A stretch of DNA of 5,818 nt, taken from NCBI GenBank assembly GCA_019911985.1, contig JAIOJO010000423.1, forward strand, positions 1 to 5,818, read 5' to 3'. Position 1 is the stretch's first letter; the number at the start of each line of letters is the position of its first letter. The notes under the pieces are model-generated. The model was not told the origin of the DNA. It saw only the letters and a list, made by a program, of their open reading frames with translations, and searched no databases. Below, one piece after another: positions 1 to 5,553 of the stretch. Position numbers and translations under genes: made by a program. This stretch comes from Sulfuricellaceae bacterium (GTDB lineage: Bacteria; Pseudomonadota; Gammaproteobacteria; Burkholderiales; UBA9220).

Positions 1-2520
1 CCCATAGGTTAACAAGTTATTCGCGCTATCCTTGGCAGTAAAATACAAATAGTAACTGGTGCTCGGCGCCAACCCGGTGACGTTGATGGCCGCAACGGTA
101 TCGGCGGTCATAGCGGCACTTCCAGCTGCCGTTGCGGTAACTCCAGCGTTGCCGGTTCCGGCTGCAACTTCAGTAACAGTAGGCATAGCGGCTGCGGCTG
201 GAAGCACCACATAATAGCCGGTGGCGTCTTCGTTAATCTTGCCGGATACGCTAATGCCGCTGGATGTCGGTGTTCCCAACGTTACATTGCGAATGACCGG
301 TGCGAAGGTGTCCGTGGCATTGGTCGTAAAATTCCAGGTAGTATTCCCGGTCATGCCCGCGTAAGCGTTATCGGCCTTGTCCTTGAAAGCGGTGGCGTCG
401 ATTTCCACGTAATACGCCGTACCCAAGGCCAGCGTAGTGCTTGGGTTGACAGTAACCTTGCTGCCGCCCGATTTGGGTTTACTGATGGAAACCTTGCCTG
501 TGTCGTTGGCGGCAATGGTTTCGACAACCGTGTCGCCCGTGACGGTCTTGATAACGAGATTCCCGGTTCCCGCTTGGATGTATTCGCTGAACGTAATGGA
601 TAAATCCCCGGCAGGGTTGATGTTGGCACTGTTGTCCGCCGGACCGACGCTGCTAACGGTCGGCGCTGCGGTATCCGCCAAACCCGTGGTGAAATTCCAA
701 GTGGTGGAGTCCAAAATACCCGCGTAGGCATTGGGGGTCACGTTGGTGTCGACGAAAGCGCCGGCGTCGATCTGCACGTTATAGGCGGTGCTGGCGGTCA
801 ACACGGTGGTCGGGTTGATATAAACAGCGTCGCCAAAAACCGTTACCTTGGTGGTGTCGTTGGCGGCTATGGTTTCCACCGTCGTACTGCCTTGCTTGAT
901 GTAAATATTCTTGCCGGAAACCGCCGTGACCGCCTCGCTGAAGGTCAAGGCAAGGGTACCCGTGGTGGATACGCCGGTCGCAGCGGCAGCCGGAGAATAC
1001 GTGCTGACCGTCGGCGGAGTGGTATCGCTGTCGTAGAAAGAGACTTGCAAGTCGCTCTTAGTTGAATTGCCCACCACTGGTGCGCTGCCGCCGGTGAAAG
1101 CGCTGTTGGCGAAGGTCACAGTCAGGTTATTGATCGAGTTGGCTGCGGCGTGGCTGGTTGCGGCACCATTTAAATAAAGCACAGCCGCAGTACTGCTGGT
1201 TCTGGAAACAACTGCCGTCAGGCCCGCAGGGACATTGCTTACCGTGGCCTTGCCAGCCGCAACGAAATCATCGCCATTGGCGCCGGTAAACGTATCGCCC
1301 GTCAAGGTAAGCGTCGGCCCCTTTAATGACATGGAGATGCCAACAATTCCATGATTGCCGCCCATTTCCGTGAGTGTCGTTGCCGAATAAGCCAGATTCG
1401 ACAGTACGCTCGATGTCGCCGTAAACCCCGTTCCCGGCGTGGCGGCGGTCAGGGTGACCGTAGCCGTGCCGCCGGGGGTGACACCGGCGGGTGAACCCAA
1501 TGCGGTGCGCAGGCCGTTCGAAACCAGGGTGGCGGTGTCGCCGCTTTGCGCGATGTAATCGTAGTTCGTGGCGCCGACGGTGATGCGGAAGCGCTCCCCG
1601 GCGGTGACGCTGGCCGGGGTGAAGGTATCGATTTCGGCCACGGCGGCCAGATTGCTCGCGCTGGAGGTGACGCTAAAGCCGGTGCCGGCAACCTTGGCGG
1701 TCAGGGTGACGACGTTGGTGGCGACGCCGGAGGTAAAGGCTTGCGCGCCATACCCGGCGGATGCCTGGATGGCGGCATTCAGGCCGGTGGCGACGTTGTT
1801 GGCGGTATCGCTGGACAGCGCCGTGTAGCTGGCGGTCACGGGACCGGGCAAGGTGGCGGAAAAAACATCCCCGGCCTCGATGGTGCCGCCGATGGTGATC
1901 GTGTCGATCTGAGCAACGGCGACAACGGTTGCGACGCCGGGCGTGGTGTTGGCCGAGGTGATTCCGGTGGGTGGCGTGACGGTGGGGTTGCCGGCAACTT
2001 TGTTGGCGGCGGTGAACGTTGCATCGGCGCCAGAACCGCCGACAGTCAAAGCGCCGAAGCCGCCGCCTCCCGCCACTGCGGTCAAGGTGCGCAAGGCTGC
2101 GGCCAATTCGGCGGGCGTTCTTGCAACGTTTCCGACAGTGCCGGTGCTCAAATCAATGGTCGCGGCATTCGAGGTGCAGGCCACACTGTCCTGCGAAGCG
2201 GTACTATTTCCCGCTACGAAAGTGACTACGCAACTCCCGACCGTCAGTGTGCTACTTGCAGCAGGCGCAGCACCCACTGTGACGGTGGTCACGGCAAAGG
2301 TTCCAGCGACCGCCACGACATTGGCCGTGGTGGTTGCTTGGGTGGCGGTCTGGGTATTCGTCGCCCCCGCCGCGCCGTTGGCGGTGGTTGCCGTGCGGCT
2401 CAGCGTGCTGGTCATGGCCAGTGCATCGACCGCCCCCAACCCAAACGCCGACGCCACCGCCAGCGCTATCACCGTGCGCCGCATTTCGAATTTCCCCTTA
2501 CTCATTTCCTTGCTGTTCAT
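1..2520 (-). CDS. Large secreted repeat protein with SbsA-type Ig-like (Big_5) domains, 3' part beyond window
   Basis: An uninterrupted reading frame runs from the ATG at 2520 to the window edge, giving 840 codons with no stop. A GGGAGA ribosome site lies 5 bases before the start. In-frame ATGs at codons 6 and 13 are alternatives, and codon 13 has its own AGGGGA. Residues 13-35 form a signal peptide (basic MRR, then hydrophobic TVIALAVASAFGLG, then an ALA cleavage site). Next come an Ala/Thr-rich segment (36-80), a beta-rich region containing the only two cysteines (C97, C115), two related repeats (202-293, 294-378), and a segment rich in NLTVTF-like strands (387-498). Two Big_5/SbsA Ig-like domains follow (about 500-613 and 616-734), each ending in TTWNFTT, then an Ig/Fn3-like segment (from 737) with INEDATGYYVVLP. 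The composition (Ala, Thr, Gly, Val, Ser; few charges) fits a cell-surface adhesin, S-layer-like or filament protein. The anchoring C-terminus is not visible, so the exact role is unknown. The gene lies downstream of the TPR-GNAT gene on the same strand. Confidence 0.88.
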   Translation of the reverse strand, partial: MNSKEMSKGKFEMRRTVIALAVASAFGLGAVDALAMTSTLSRTATTANGAAGATNTQTATQATTTANVVAVAGTFAVTTVTVGAAPAASSTLTVGSCVVTFVAGNSTASQDSVACTSNAATIDLSTGTVGNVARTPAELAAALRTLTAVAGGGGFGALTVGGSGADATFTAANKVAGNPTVTPPTGITSANTTPGVATVVAVAQIDTITIGGTIEAGDVFSATLPGPVTASYTALSSDTANNVATGLNAAIQASAGYGAQAFTSGVATNVVTLTAKVAGTGFSVTSSASNLAAVAEIDTFTPASVTAGERFRITVGATNYDYIAQSGDTATLVSNGLRTALGSPAGVTPGGTATVTLTAATPGTGFTATSSVLSNLAYSATTLTEMGGNHGIVGISMSLKGPTLTLTGDTFTGANGDDFVAAGKATVSNVPAGLTAVVSRTSSTAAVLYLNGAATSHAAANSINNLTVTFANSAFTGGSAPVVGNSTKSDLQVSFYDSDTTPPTVSTYSPAAAATGVSTTGTLALTFSEAVTAVSGKNIYIKQGSTTVETIAANDTTKVTVFGDAVYINPTTVLTASTAYNVQIDAGAFVDTNVTPNAYAGILDSTTWNFTTGLADTAAPTVSSVGPADNSANINPAGDLSITFSEYIQAGTGNLVIKTVTGDTVVETIAANDTGKVSISKPKSGGSKVTVNPSTTLALGTAYYVEIDATAFKDKADNAYAGMTGNTTWNFTTNATDTFAPVIRNVTLGTPTSSGISVSGKINEDATGYYVVLPAAAAMPTVTEVAAGTGNAGVTATAAGSAAMTADTVAAINVTGLAPSTSYYLYFTAKDSANNLLTYG
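319..675 (-). repeat. Second Big_5 (SbsA Ig-like) domain repeat
   Basis: Encodes about residues 616-734 of the surface protein. It starts DTAAPTVSSVGPADNSANI, continues through LSITFSEYI and VETIAANDT, and ends with a NAYAG...TTWNFTT motif. This is the usual layout of the bacterial Ig-like domain first described in SbsA. It shares the order of motifs and the exact VETIAANDT peptide with the preceding domain. The 13-base string TGTCGTTGGCGGC occurs at 501-513 and again at 855-867 in the other copy. Confidence 0.8.
682..1023 (-). repeat. First Big_5 (SbsA Ig-like) domain repeat
   Basis: Encodes about residues 500-613: TPPTVSTYSPAAAATGV, LALTFSEAV, VETIAANDT, VYINPTTVL, AYNVQID, then TTWNFTT. 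The arrangement matches the neighbouring domain at 319-675 strand for strand. The copies have diverged at the DNA level apart from short identical blocks, so the duplication is not very recent. Confidence 0.8.
1387..1641 (-). repeat. Second ~85-residue beta-rich repeat of the surface protein
   Basis: Residues 294-378: VAEIDTFTPASVTAGERFRI, then a DTATLVSNGLRTAL helix-like stretch, then VTLTAATPGTGFTATSS and SNLAY. It aligns with the preceding unit (1642-1917): VAxIDT, AG(D/E), DTAxxVxxGL, VTLTA, GTGF and TSS recur in the same order. I do not know a family name for this domain. Confidence 0.65.
1642..1917 (-). repeat. First ~92-residue beta-rich repeat of the surface protein
   Basis: Residues 202-293: VAQIDTITIGGTIEAGDVF, DTANNVATGLNAAI, VVTLTAKVAGTGFSVTSS, SNLAA. 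It is tandem with the unit at 1387-1641 and slightly longer, with about seven more residues around the middle loops. Beta strands alternate with one short amphipathic helix. Confidence 0.65.
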
Positions 2521-2558
2521 GTGCTTCTCCCGTTATTAAAGATGAATGACCCAAATAC

Positions 2559-2583
2559 AAACACCAGGCTAAGGCCGGTGTTT
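2559..2583 (-). terminator. Strong bulged hairpin between TPR-GNAT and surface-protein genes (terminator or attenuator-like)
   Basis: AAACACC (2559-2565) pairs with GGTGTTT (2577-2583) and GGC (2567-2569) with GCC (2574-2576), leaving a TAAG loop and one bulged A. That is 10 base pairs with a single bulge. On the minus strand the stem ends in TTTGTATTT, which is T-rich but not a clean T-tract, so full rho-independent termination is uncertain. Only 38 bases separate it from the next start codon, leaving little room for a complete promoter. Partial readthrough, attenuation or mRNA stabilisation is therefore as likely as true termination. Confidence 0.5.
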
Positions 2584-2593
2584 AGAAGGAAAA

Positions 2594-2632
2594 TTGGGTT
2601 TGTTGCGCTTCGTACCTCAGCCCAACCTACAT
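2594..2632. repeat. REP-like dispersed palindromic element
   Basis: On the plus strand GTTGCGCTT (2602-2610) and AGCCCAAC (2619-2626) form an imperfect hairpin with one mismatch, flanked by TTGGGTTT and CTACA. The wording TTGGGTT...CTTCG...CCCAACCTACA is that of a short palindromic repeat I recognise as widely scattered between genes in many beta- and gammaproteobacteria. It starts two bases after the TAG of the TPR-GNAT gene, a typical position just 3' of a coding sequence. Only one copy is in the window, so repetitiveness rests on recognition, not on counting. Confidence 0.7.
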
Positions 2633-2634
2633 TG

Positions 2635-3945
2635 CTATTCATGGTTTTCTTCCGTCACATCCCACCCCAGCAAGCGCCGCGATAATCTCGCCAGCCGCTG
2701 GTTGGCGCGGAAATCGGCGACGGTCAGTCCGTTCTCGAACACTCCCAGATAGCCTTGCCCCGCCACGCGCAGATGTTGCGGGCGAAAGCCTTCCTGCTTG
2801 AAGCCGAGTTCCAGGGTGTTGCGCTGGGCGTAGCCGTTGCCCTCGTAAACCAGCGAGGTAAGCTTGTTGAGGCGGGCGCGGTTGAAGGCGAAATCCATCA
2901 CCAGCAGGGTGGCTTCCAGCGCGGCCCCGGCGTGGCGTTTTTGCCCGGCGGGGATACCGATCAGCAGTTCGGCGCGGCGGTGGTGAAGGTCGAGATCGGC
3001 AAGGTTGATGATGCCGATGGGGTGTTCGGTGCTGTGTTTGATTTCGCCTGGTCTATGGATTACCCAATCCGCCGCGCGGCTGCGCCAGGACAGGGATAGA
3101 GCGGCGTTGCGCAGCGCGGCTTTGAGCCTCGCCAGCGGTTCGCCGGTGGAAAGAAATTGGTGGTAATGCGCCATGAAATCCGCATCGCGAAAACAACGGT
3201 GCAGAAAAGGCGCGTCCTGCTCGCCATAGGGGCGCAGTACCAGGCGCTTGCCTTTGATCGGCTCGCGCCAGAAGGCGGCGACTTGTTCAAGCTGTTCGGC
3301 GGCCTGGGGATAATCGGGCTTGAGCTGCAAGACGCGCTCGAAGCAGCCGCGCGCTTCTTCGTGGCGATCCAGTTCCTTGAGGGTGACGCCCAGGTTGAAA
3401 CCGGCCTCGGAATAACCGGGTTGCAGGGATAGCGCCTGGCGGTAACAGGGTAGCGCTTGCTCCGGCAGGCCGCGCTCCTTGAGGACGTTGCCGAGGTTGT
3501 TGTGGTGTTGCGCGTTGCTTGGCTGGGATTGTAACGCACGGCGGAACGCCTGTTCCGCCCCGGCTAGGTCGCCCAGCTTGAAGAGCGCGCCGCCTAGGCC
3601 GTTGAGCGCGGGGGCAAAGGCCGGCTGGCTTTCAAGCACGTTGCGGAAAAGGGTGGCGGCCTGTTCGCTGTCGCCGCGCTCGTGCAGGGAAAGAGCGTGG
3701 TTGCAGCGGAAATCGTGGCGCTGCGGCGCATTCCGCATGGCGGCGAGAAAGTGGGTTTCGGCCTCAGTGTAGCACTGCTCGCGCGCCAGCAACACCGCCA
3801 GTAGGTGGCGCGCTTCGGCATGGGTGGGCGTAACAGCGGCGACTTCTTCCAGCCTGGCGCGGGCGGCGGCGAAATCGCCGCGCCGGTAGGCGTTCAGCGC
3901 TTGAGTATAAGTATCCGTTGGTTGCGCGGCTAAGGCGGCTGGCAT
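2635..3945 (-). CDS. TPR-GNAT fusion protein: six tetratricopeptide repeats plus RimJ/RimL-type N-acetyltransferase domain
   Basis: The protein has 436 residues. Start ATG at 3945 has GGGGAG 6 bases upstream; the stop is TAG. Residues 11-214 are six consecutive TPRs with an exact 34-residue period (11-44, 45-78, 79-112, 113-146, 147-180, 181-214), including the classic NNLGNVLKERGLPEQALPCY unit. Residues about 228-425 form a GNAT fold: KRLVLRPYGEQDAPFL at the first strand, RAELLIGIP before the acetyl-CoA loop, QKRHAGAALEA as the R/Q-x-x-G-x-A pyrophosphate-binding motif, then GNGYAQRNTLELGFKQEG, which resembles the C-terminal part of RimJ/RimL-type enzymes. There is no signal peptide, so it is probably cytoplasmic. 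TPRs usually dock a protein partner, so the likely activity is acetyl transfer from acetyl-CoA to a protein or a sugar-nucleotide substrate; which one cannot be read from sequence. It is encoded just upstream of the large surface protein on the same strand. Confidence 0.9.
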   Translation of the reverse strand: MPAALAAQPTDTYTQALNAYRRGDFAAARARLEEVAAVTPTHAEARHLLAVLLAREQCYTEAETHFLAAMRNAPQRHDFRCNHALSLHERGDSEQAATLFRNVLESQPAFAPALNGLGGALFKLGDLAGAEQAFRRALQSQPSNAQHHNNLGNVLKERGLPEQALPCYRQALSLQPGYSEAGFNLGVTLKELDRHEEARGCFERVLQLKPDYPQAAEQLEQVAAFWREPIKGKRLVLRPYGEQDAPFLHRCFRDADFMAHYHQFLSTGEPLARLKAALRNAALSLSWRSRAADWVIHRPGEIKHSTEHPIGIINLADLDLHHRRAELLIGIPAGQKRHAGAALEATLLVMDFAFNRARLNKLTSLVYEGNGYAQRNTLELGFKQEGFRPQHLRVAGQGYLGVFENGLTVADFRANQRLARLSRRLLGWDVTEENHE

Positions 3946-4128
3946 GTTTCACTCCCCGTGAGCAAGTGTGATTTGGCGCTTGTATTGAAAACAAAATTCG
4001 TGGCTTGGCATAACTACAAAAACTTGGTGGTTTTGCAAAAATAGCCAGCCTTTTCATCAGAGCGGCAACTCACCATCCGTTTTCATTCCATCAGGCCCCG
4101 TCTGCATTGCCCTACTTTCAAAAGTATC
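3946..4128. other. Long leader / intergenic stretch before the TPR-GNAT gene
   Basis: No convincing gene is seen. It contains the GGGGAG ribosome site (3952-3957, minus strand) of the TPR-GNAT gene and a weak AT hairpin AAAAC-TTGGTG-GTTTT (4019-4034). If the minus-strand promoter at 4129-4157 is real, this stretch is an unusually long untranslated leader of about 175 bases. Confidence 0.4.
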
Positions 4129-4157
4129 TTTTTACACAAATATTGACTTACGGTCAA
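4129..4157 (-). promoter_or_regulatory. Candidate sigma70 promoter toward the TPR-GNAT gene
   Basis: On the minus strand TTGACC (4157-4152) is followed after 17 bases by TAAAAA (4134-4129), a 4/6 match to the -10 consensus. The -35 hexamer is one arm of the ATTGAC-N5-GTCAAT palindrome. This is inferred from hexamer spacing only. Confidence 0.35.
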
Positions 4158-4192
4158 TGCTAATCAATAGACTTTATGTCAACATATTTGAT
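4142..4192. promoter_or_regulatory. Candidate operator cluster for the divergent HTH regulator
   Basis: A perfect inverted repeat ATTGAC (4142-4147), 5-base spacer, GTCAAT (4153-4158) is followed by further half-sites ATCAAT (4163-4168) and GTCAAC (4178-4183), then TTTGAT (4187-4192), which with the previous one forms a second, imperfect dyad (GTCAA-N5-TTGAT). Adjacent half-sites are mostly about 10 bases apart, one helical turn, with one gap of 15. The cluster sits between divergent genes and covers both predicted -35 boxes, as expected for an autoregulating Cro/C1-type repressor. Binding itself is inference. Confidence 0.5.
4143..4171 (+). promoter_or_regulatory. Candidate sigma70 promoter for the HTH regulator
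   Basis: TTGACT (4143-4148), a 5/6 match to the -35 consensus, lies 17 bases before AATAGA (4166-4171), a poor -10. Transcription would begin near 4178, which favours one of the downstream start codons (4191 or 4209) of the regulator. The -35 box lies within the palindrome. Confidence 0.35.
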
Positions 4193-4616
4193 GGTAGTTT
4201 CCAACGCCATGGAAATCTTGAGCGACAACGAAAGGGCGGCGTTCAGCGAGCGGCTGGCGGCGACGCTGAAGCAGGCGGGCGTGGATACGAGCAACGTGAC
4301 GCAGGTGGCGCGCGAGTTCAACCGGCGCTATCACGGCAAGGCGGTTTCCATGTATGGCGTGCGAAAATGGCTGATGGGCGAGGCGATTCCCTCGCAGAAC
4401 AAGTTGCGCGCTCTGGCCGCCTGGCTGGGGGTTTCCAGCGAATGGCTGCGTTTCGGCGAGGGCGGCAACGAGGCGCACCAGCCCGCCGCGCCGTTTTACG
4501 ACAACCTGTGCGACCGCGAGTTATGCAGGGATTTCAACCTCCTGAGCCGGGGGCATCAGGAGGCGGTGCGGAAAATGGTAAAGATGCTGCTCAAGATGGA
4601 TAAAAGCGGAACGTAA
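4176..4616 (+). CDS. Cro/C1-like helix-turn-helix transcriptional regulator
   Basis: 146 residues from the first ATG (4176). In-frame ATGs at 4191 and 4209 are serious alternatives: none has a good Shine-Dalgarno sequence, and codons before about 4200 have AT-rich third positions (TCA ACA TAT TTG) unlike the GC-rich body of the gene. The conserved part starts at LSDNERAAFSERLAATLKQA (residues 15-34). The DNA-binding region spans about residues 41-93: VTQVAREFNRRY, a short insertion HGKAVS, MYGVRKWLMGEAIPSQNKL as the turn and recognition helix, then LRALAAWLGVSSEWLRFG. The order 'xVRKWLxGEAxPxxxKLxxLAxxLGVSxEWL' is that of phage-type repressor-like regulators common in betaproteobacteria and relatives. 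No S24 peptidase domain follows; the C-terminal ~50 residues end in a basic amphipathic helix (GHQEAVRKMVKMLLKM) that may mediate dimerisation. The gene is divergent from TPR-GNAT across a palindromic region and probably represses its own transcription; control of the envelope genes is possible. Confidence 0.82.
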   Translation: MSTYLMVVSNAMEILSDNERAAFSERLAATLKQAGVDTSNVTQVAREFNRRYHGKAVSMYGVRKWLMGEAIPSQNKLRALAAWLGVSSEWLRFGEGGNEAHQPAAPFYDNLCDRELCRDFNLLSRGHQEAVRKMVKMLLKMDKSGT

Positions 4617-4771
4617 CCACTCAGGTTATGCGAAAAATATGGAAACAGGGGTGAAAAATCGCCTAAACAGCATGCGTCTTCGCCTGACAGAACCAGCATT
4701 TCGCGAAACACATTACCCAGAAGGTCTTGCAGTTTGCCGAAATGCTCCACCAACACCGAAACGGATTCCAT
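4556..4771 (-). CDS. Possible small hypothetical protein downstream of the barrel gene
   Basis: An ATG at 4771 has GAGG 5 bases upstream and opens a 71-codon frame ending inside the 3' end of the HTH gene (61-base antisense overlap). Its first ~34 residues (ESVSVLVEHFGKLQDLLGNV, then FREMLVLSGEDA) form a plausible amphipathic helix with GC-rich third positions. The rest (hydrophobic, Phe/Ser/Leu-rich) looks less protein-like and could be run-on sequence or a decayed end. The frame is the same as that of the outer-membrane barrel gene, whose TAA lies 63 bases upstream. No family recognised. The alternative is a non-coding convergent intergenic region. Confidence 0.28.
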   Translation of the reverse strand: MESVSVLVEHFGKLQDLLGNVFREMLVLSGEDACCLGDFSPLFPYFSHNLSGYVPLLSILSSIFTIFRTAS

Positions 4772-4834
4772 CTCCGCCTCACCCAAGACGTCCACGCTCG
4801 ATAAGAGAACGCACAACCAGCCCGGCCATCCGCG

Positions 4835-5515
4835 TTAAAAGCCGTATGAAACACCAAATGACGTCGTGGATAGGGTCGCGCGCCCCATGCTGGTTTCCCC
4901 GCCGAATTTCCCATAGTTCTCATACTCCAGGCGGAGCTTCACACCCTTCCAGGCGGCGTATTCCACACCCACGCCAAGCAACGGGGAGAGCGTCGTTTTC
5001 GAATAGCTGCCGGGGCTGATTAAAGAAGCAAGAGTAGGGTTGGATATTACCGTTCCCGGCAAAAGCGGCGGTACAAAACCAGCGCTGTCCCACCAATATT
5101 CATTCTTGGCAGAATTCACCGACAAGCCAAGTTTTGCGAACAGGTTTACCCTCTCAGACACAAGCAATACGCCTTTCCCGGCCAGTGACCAGGAGCTTGT
5201 CGAATAGTCAAAAACGGTAACGTGGAGATTGTGATTCGTGCTGCGGAATTGGAAATTACCGTGGCGTGTGTAGCCCCCTTCAATAGCCCAGATTCTATCG
5301 AAGCGATAACCGACAAAGAGCTTGTAGCCGGTGTCCTTGCCGGCTGTTGTTCCTTCTCGAACATCGCTCGGGCTGGGGCTGTTGAAGTCCTTGCTGTTGA
5401 AATCAATTGATGACCGACCTACCGCAATACCGCCATAGACGCCGGAATCATTAGCGAGAGCGATAGGGCTGACCAAGAAAGCGGTCAGTCCAAGGATGAA
5501 AATTCGTGTCTTCAT
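4835..5515 (-). CDS. OmpA/OmpX-like outer-membrane beta-barrel protein
   Basis: 226 residues, read from the ATG at 5515, with GGGAG 8 bases upstream. The frame extends to a GTG at 5539, but that start would prepend eight residues to a perfect signal peptide and falls in a hairpin, so it is not preferred. Residues 1-21 (KTR, then IFILGLTAFLVSP, then IALA) form a signal peptide cleaved before NDSG. The mature ~205 residues alternate beta strands and loops: VYGGIAVGRSSIDF, GYKLFVGYRFDRIWAIEGGY, SWSLAGKGVLLV, VNLFAKLGLSVNSA, LSPLLGVGVEYAAW, GVKLRLEYENYG and TSFGVSYGF. The last residue is Phe, the usual signal for BAM-dependent insertion. Length and strand pattern fit an eight-stranded OmpA transmembrane-like barrel without a periplasmic peptidoglycan-binding domain. 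A long loop (about 140-172, WWDSAGFVPPLLPG...) is probably extracellular. Function beyond being a small barrel is unknown. Confidence 0.87.
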   Translation of the reverse strand: MKTRIFILGLTAFLVSPIALANDSGVYGGIAVGRSSIDFNSKDFNSPSPSDVREGTTAGKDTGYKLFVGYRFDRIWAIEGGYTRHGNFQFRSTNHNLHVTVFDYSTSSWSLAGKGVLLVSERVNLFAKLGLSVNSAKNEYWWDSAGFVPPLLPGTVISNPTLASLISPGSYSKTTLSPLLGVGVEYAAWKGVKLRLEYENYGKFGGETSMGRATLSTTSFGVSYGF

Positions 5516-5523
5516 GTGCTTTG

Positions 5524-5528
5524 CTCCC
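5524..5528 (-). promoter_or_regulatory. Ribosome-binding site that fixes the barrel-gene start
   Basis: GGGAG on the minus strand, 8 bases before the ATG at 5515. The string AGCACATGAA around the start recurs at the start of the large surface protein gene (GGGAGAAGCACATGAA there, GGGAGCAAAGCACATGAA here). Confidence 0.7.
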
Positions 5529-5536
5529 AGATCCCT

Positions 5537-5553
5537 CACCGTTTCAGACGGTG
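5537..5553 (-). promoter_or_regulatory. Hairpin in the 5' leader of the barrel gene
   Basis: CACCGT (5553-5548 on the minus strand), a CTGAA loop, and ACGGTG (5542-5537) form a perfect 6-bp stem, 8 bases before the ribosome site. With no T-tract it is not a terminator; it could affect translation or stability of the outer-membrane protein mRNA. Confidence 0.4.

Noticed and set aside
437..727. Plus-strand 96-codon frame within the Big_5 region
   Set aside because: Antisense shadow of the first and second Big_5 domains; no ribosome site and no recognisable motif.
1943..2539. Plus-strand Ala/Val-rich frame of 198 codons resembling a membrane protein
   Set aside because: A shadow of the same minus-strand gene: its hydrophobicity arises from antisense reading of Ala/Thr repeats, it lacks a ribosome site, and it crosses the true gene's start and signal peptide.
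1546..2685. Long plus-strand open frame of 379 codons (Gly/Arg-rich)
   Set aside because: It is codon-aligned antisense to the surface protein. Openness follows from the Ala/Thr/Val/Gly-rich minus-strand codons, which give few stops in reverse. The minus frame has a signal peptide, ribosome site and recognisable domains; this one has none.
4157..4603. Alternative plus-strand frame of 148 codons over the HTH gene
   Set aside because: Gly/Arg/Ala-rich out-of-frame reading of the HTH gene, which has a clear helix-turn-helix pattern in its own frame.
4614..4628. TAACC-ACTCA-GGTTA hairpin after the HTH stop as a terminator
   Set aside because: Only 5 bp, AT-containing, and no run of T on the plus strand after it; too weak to call.
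4699..4708. TTTCGCGAAA palindrome as an operator or terminator
   Set aside because: A 10-base palindrome with no loop, no second copy and no T-tract; it may well be chance.
4639..5019. Plus-strand 126-codon frame, Arg/Pro/Ser-rich
   Set aside because: Mostly antisense to the outer-membrane barrel gene, with shadow-like composition and no recognisable motif.
5516..5539. Upstream GTG start (5539) for the barrel protein
   Set aside because: It would add RDLGAKH before a complete signal peptide, lies inside the leader hairpin, and the ATG at 5515 has the GGGAG ribosome site at proper spacing.
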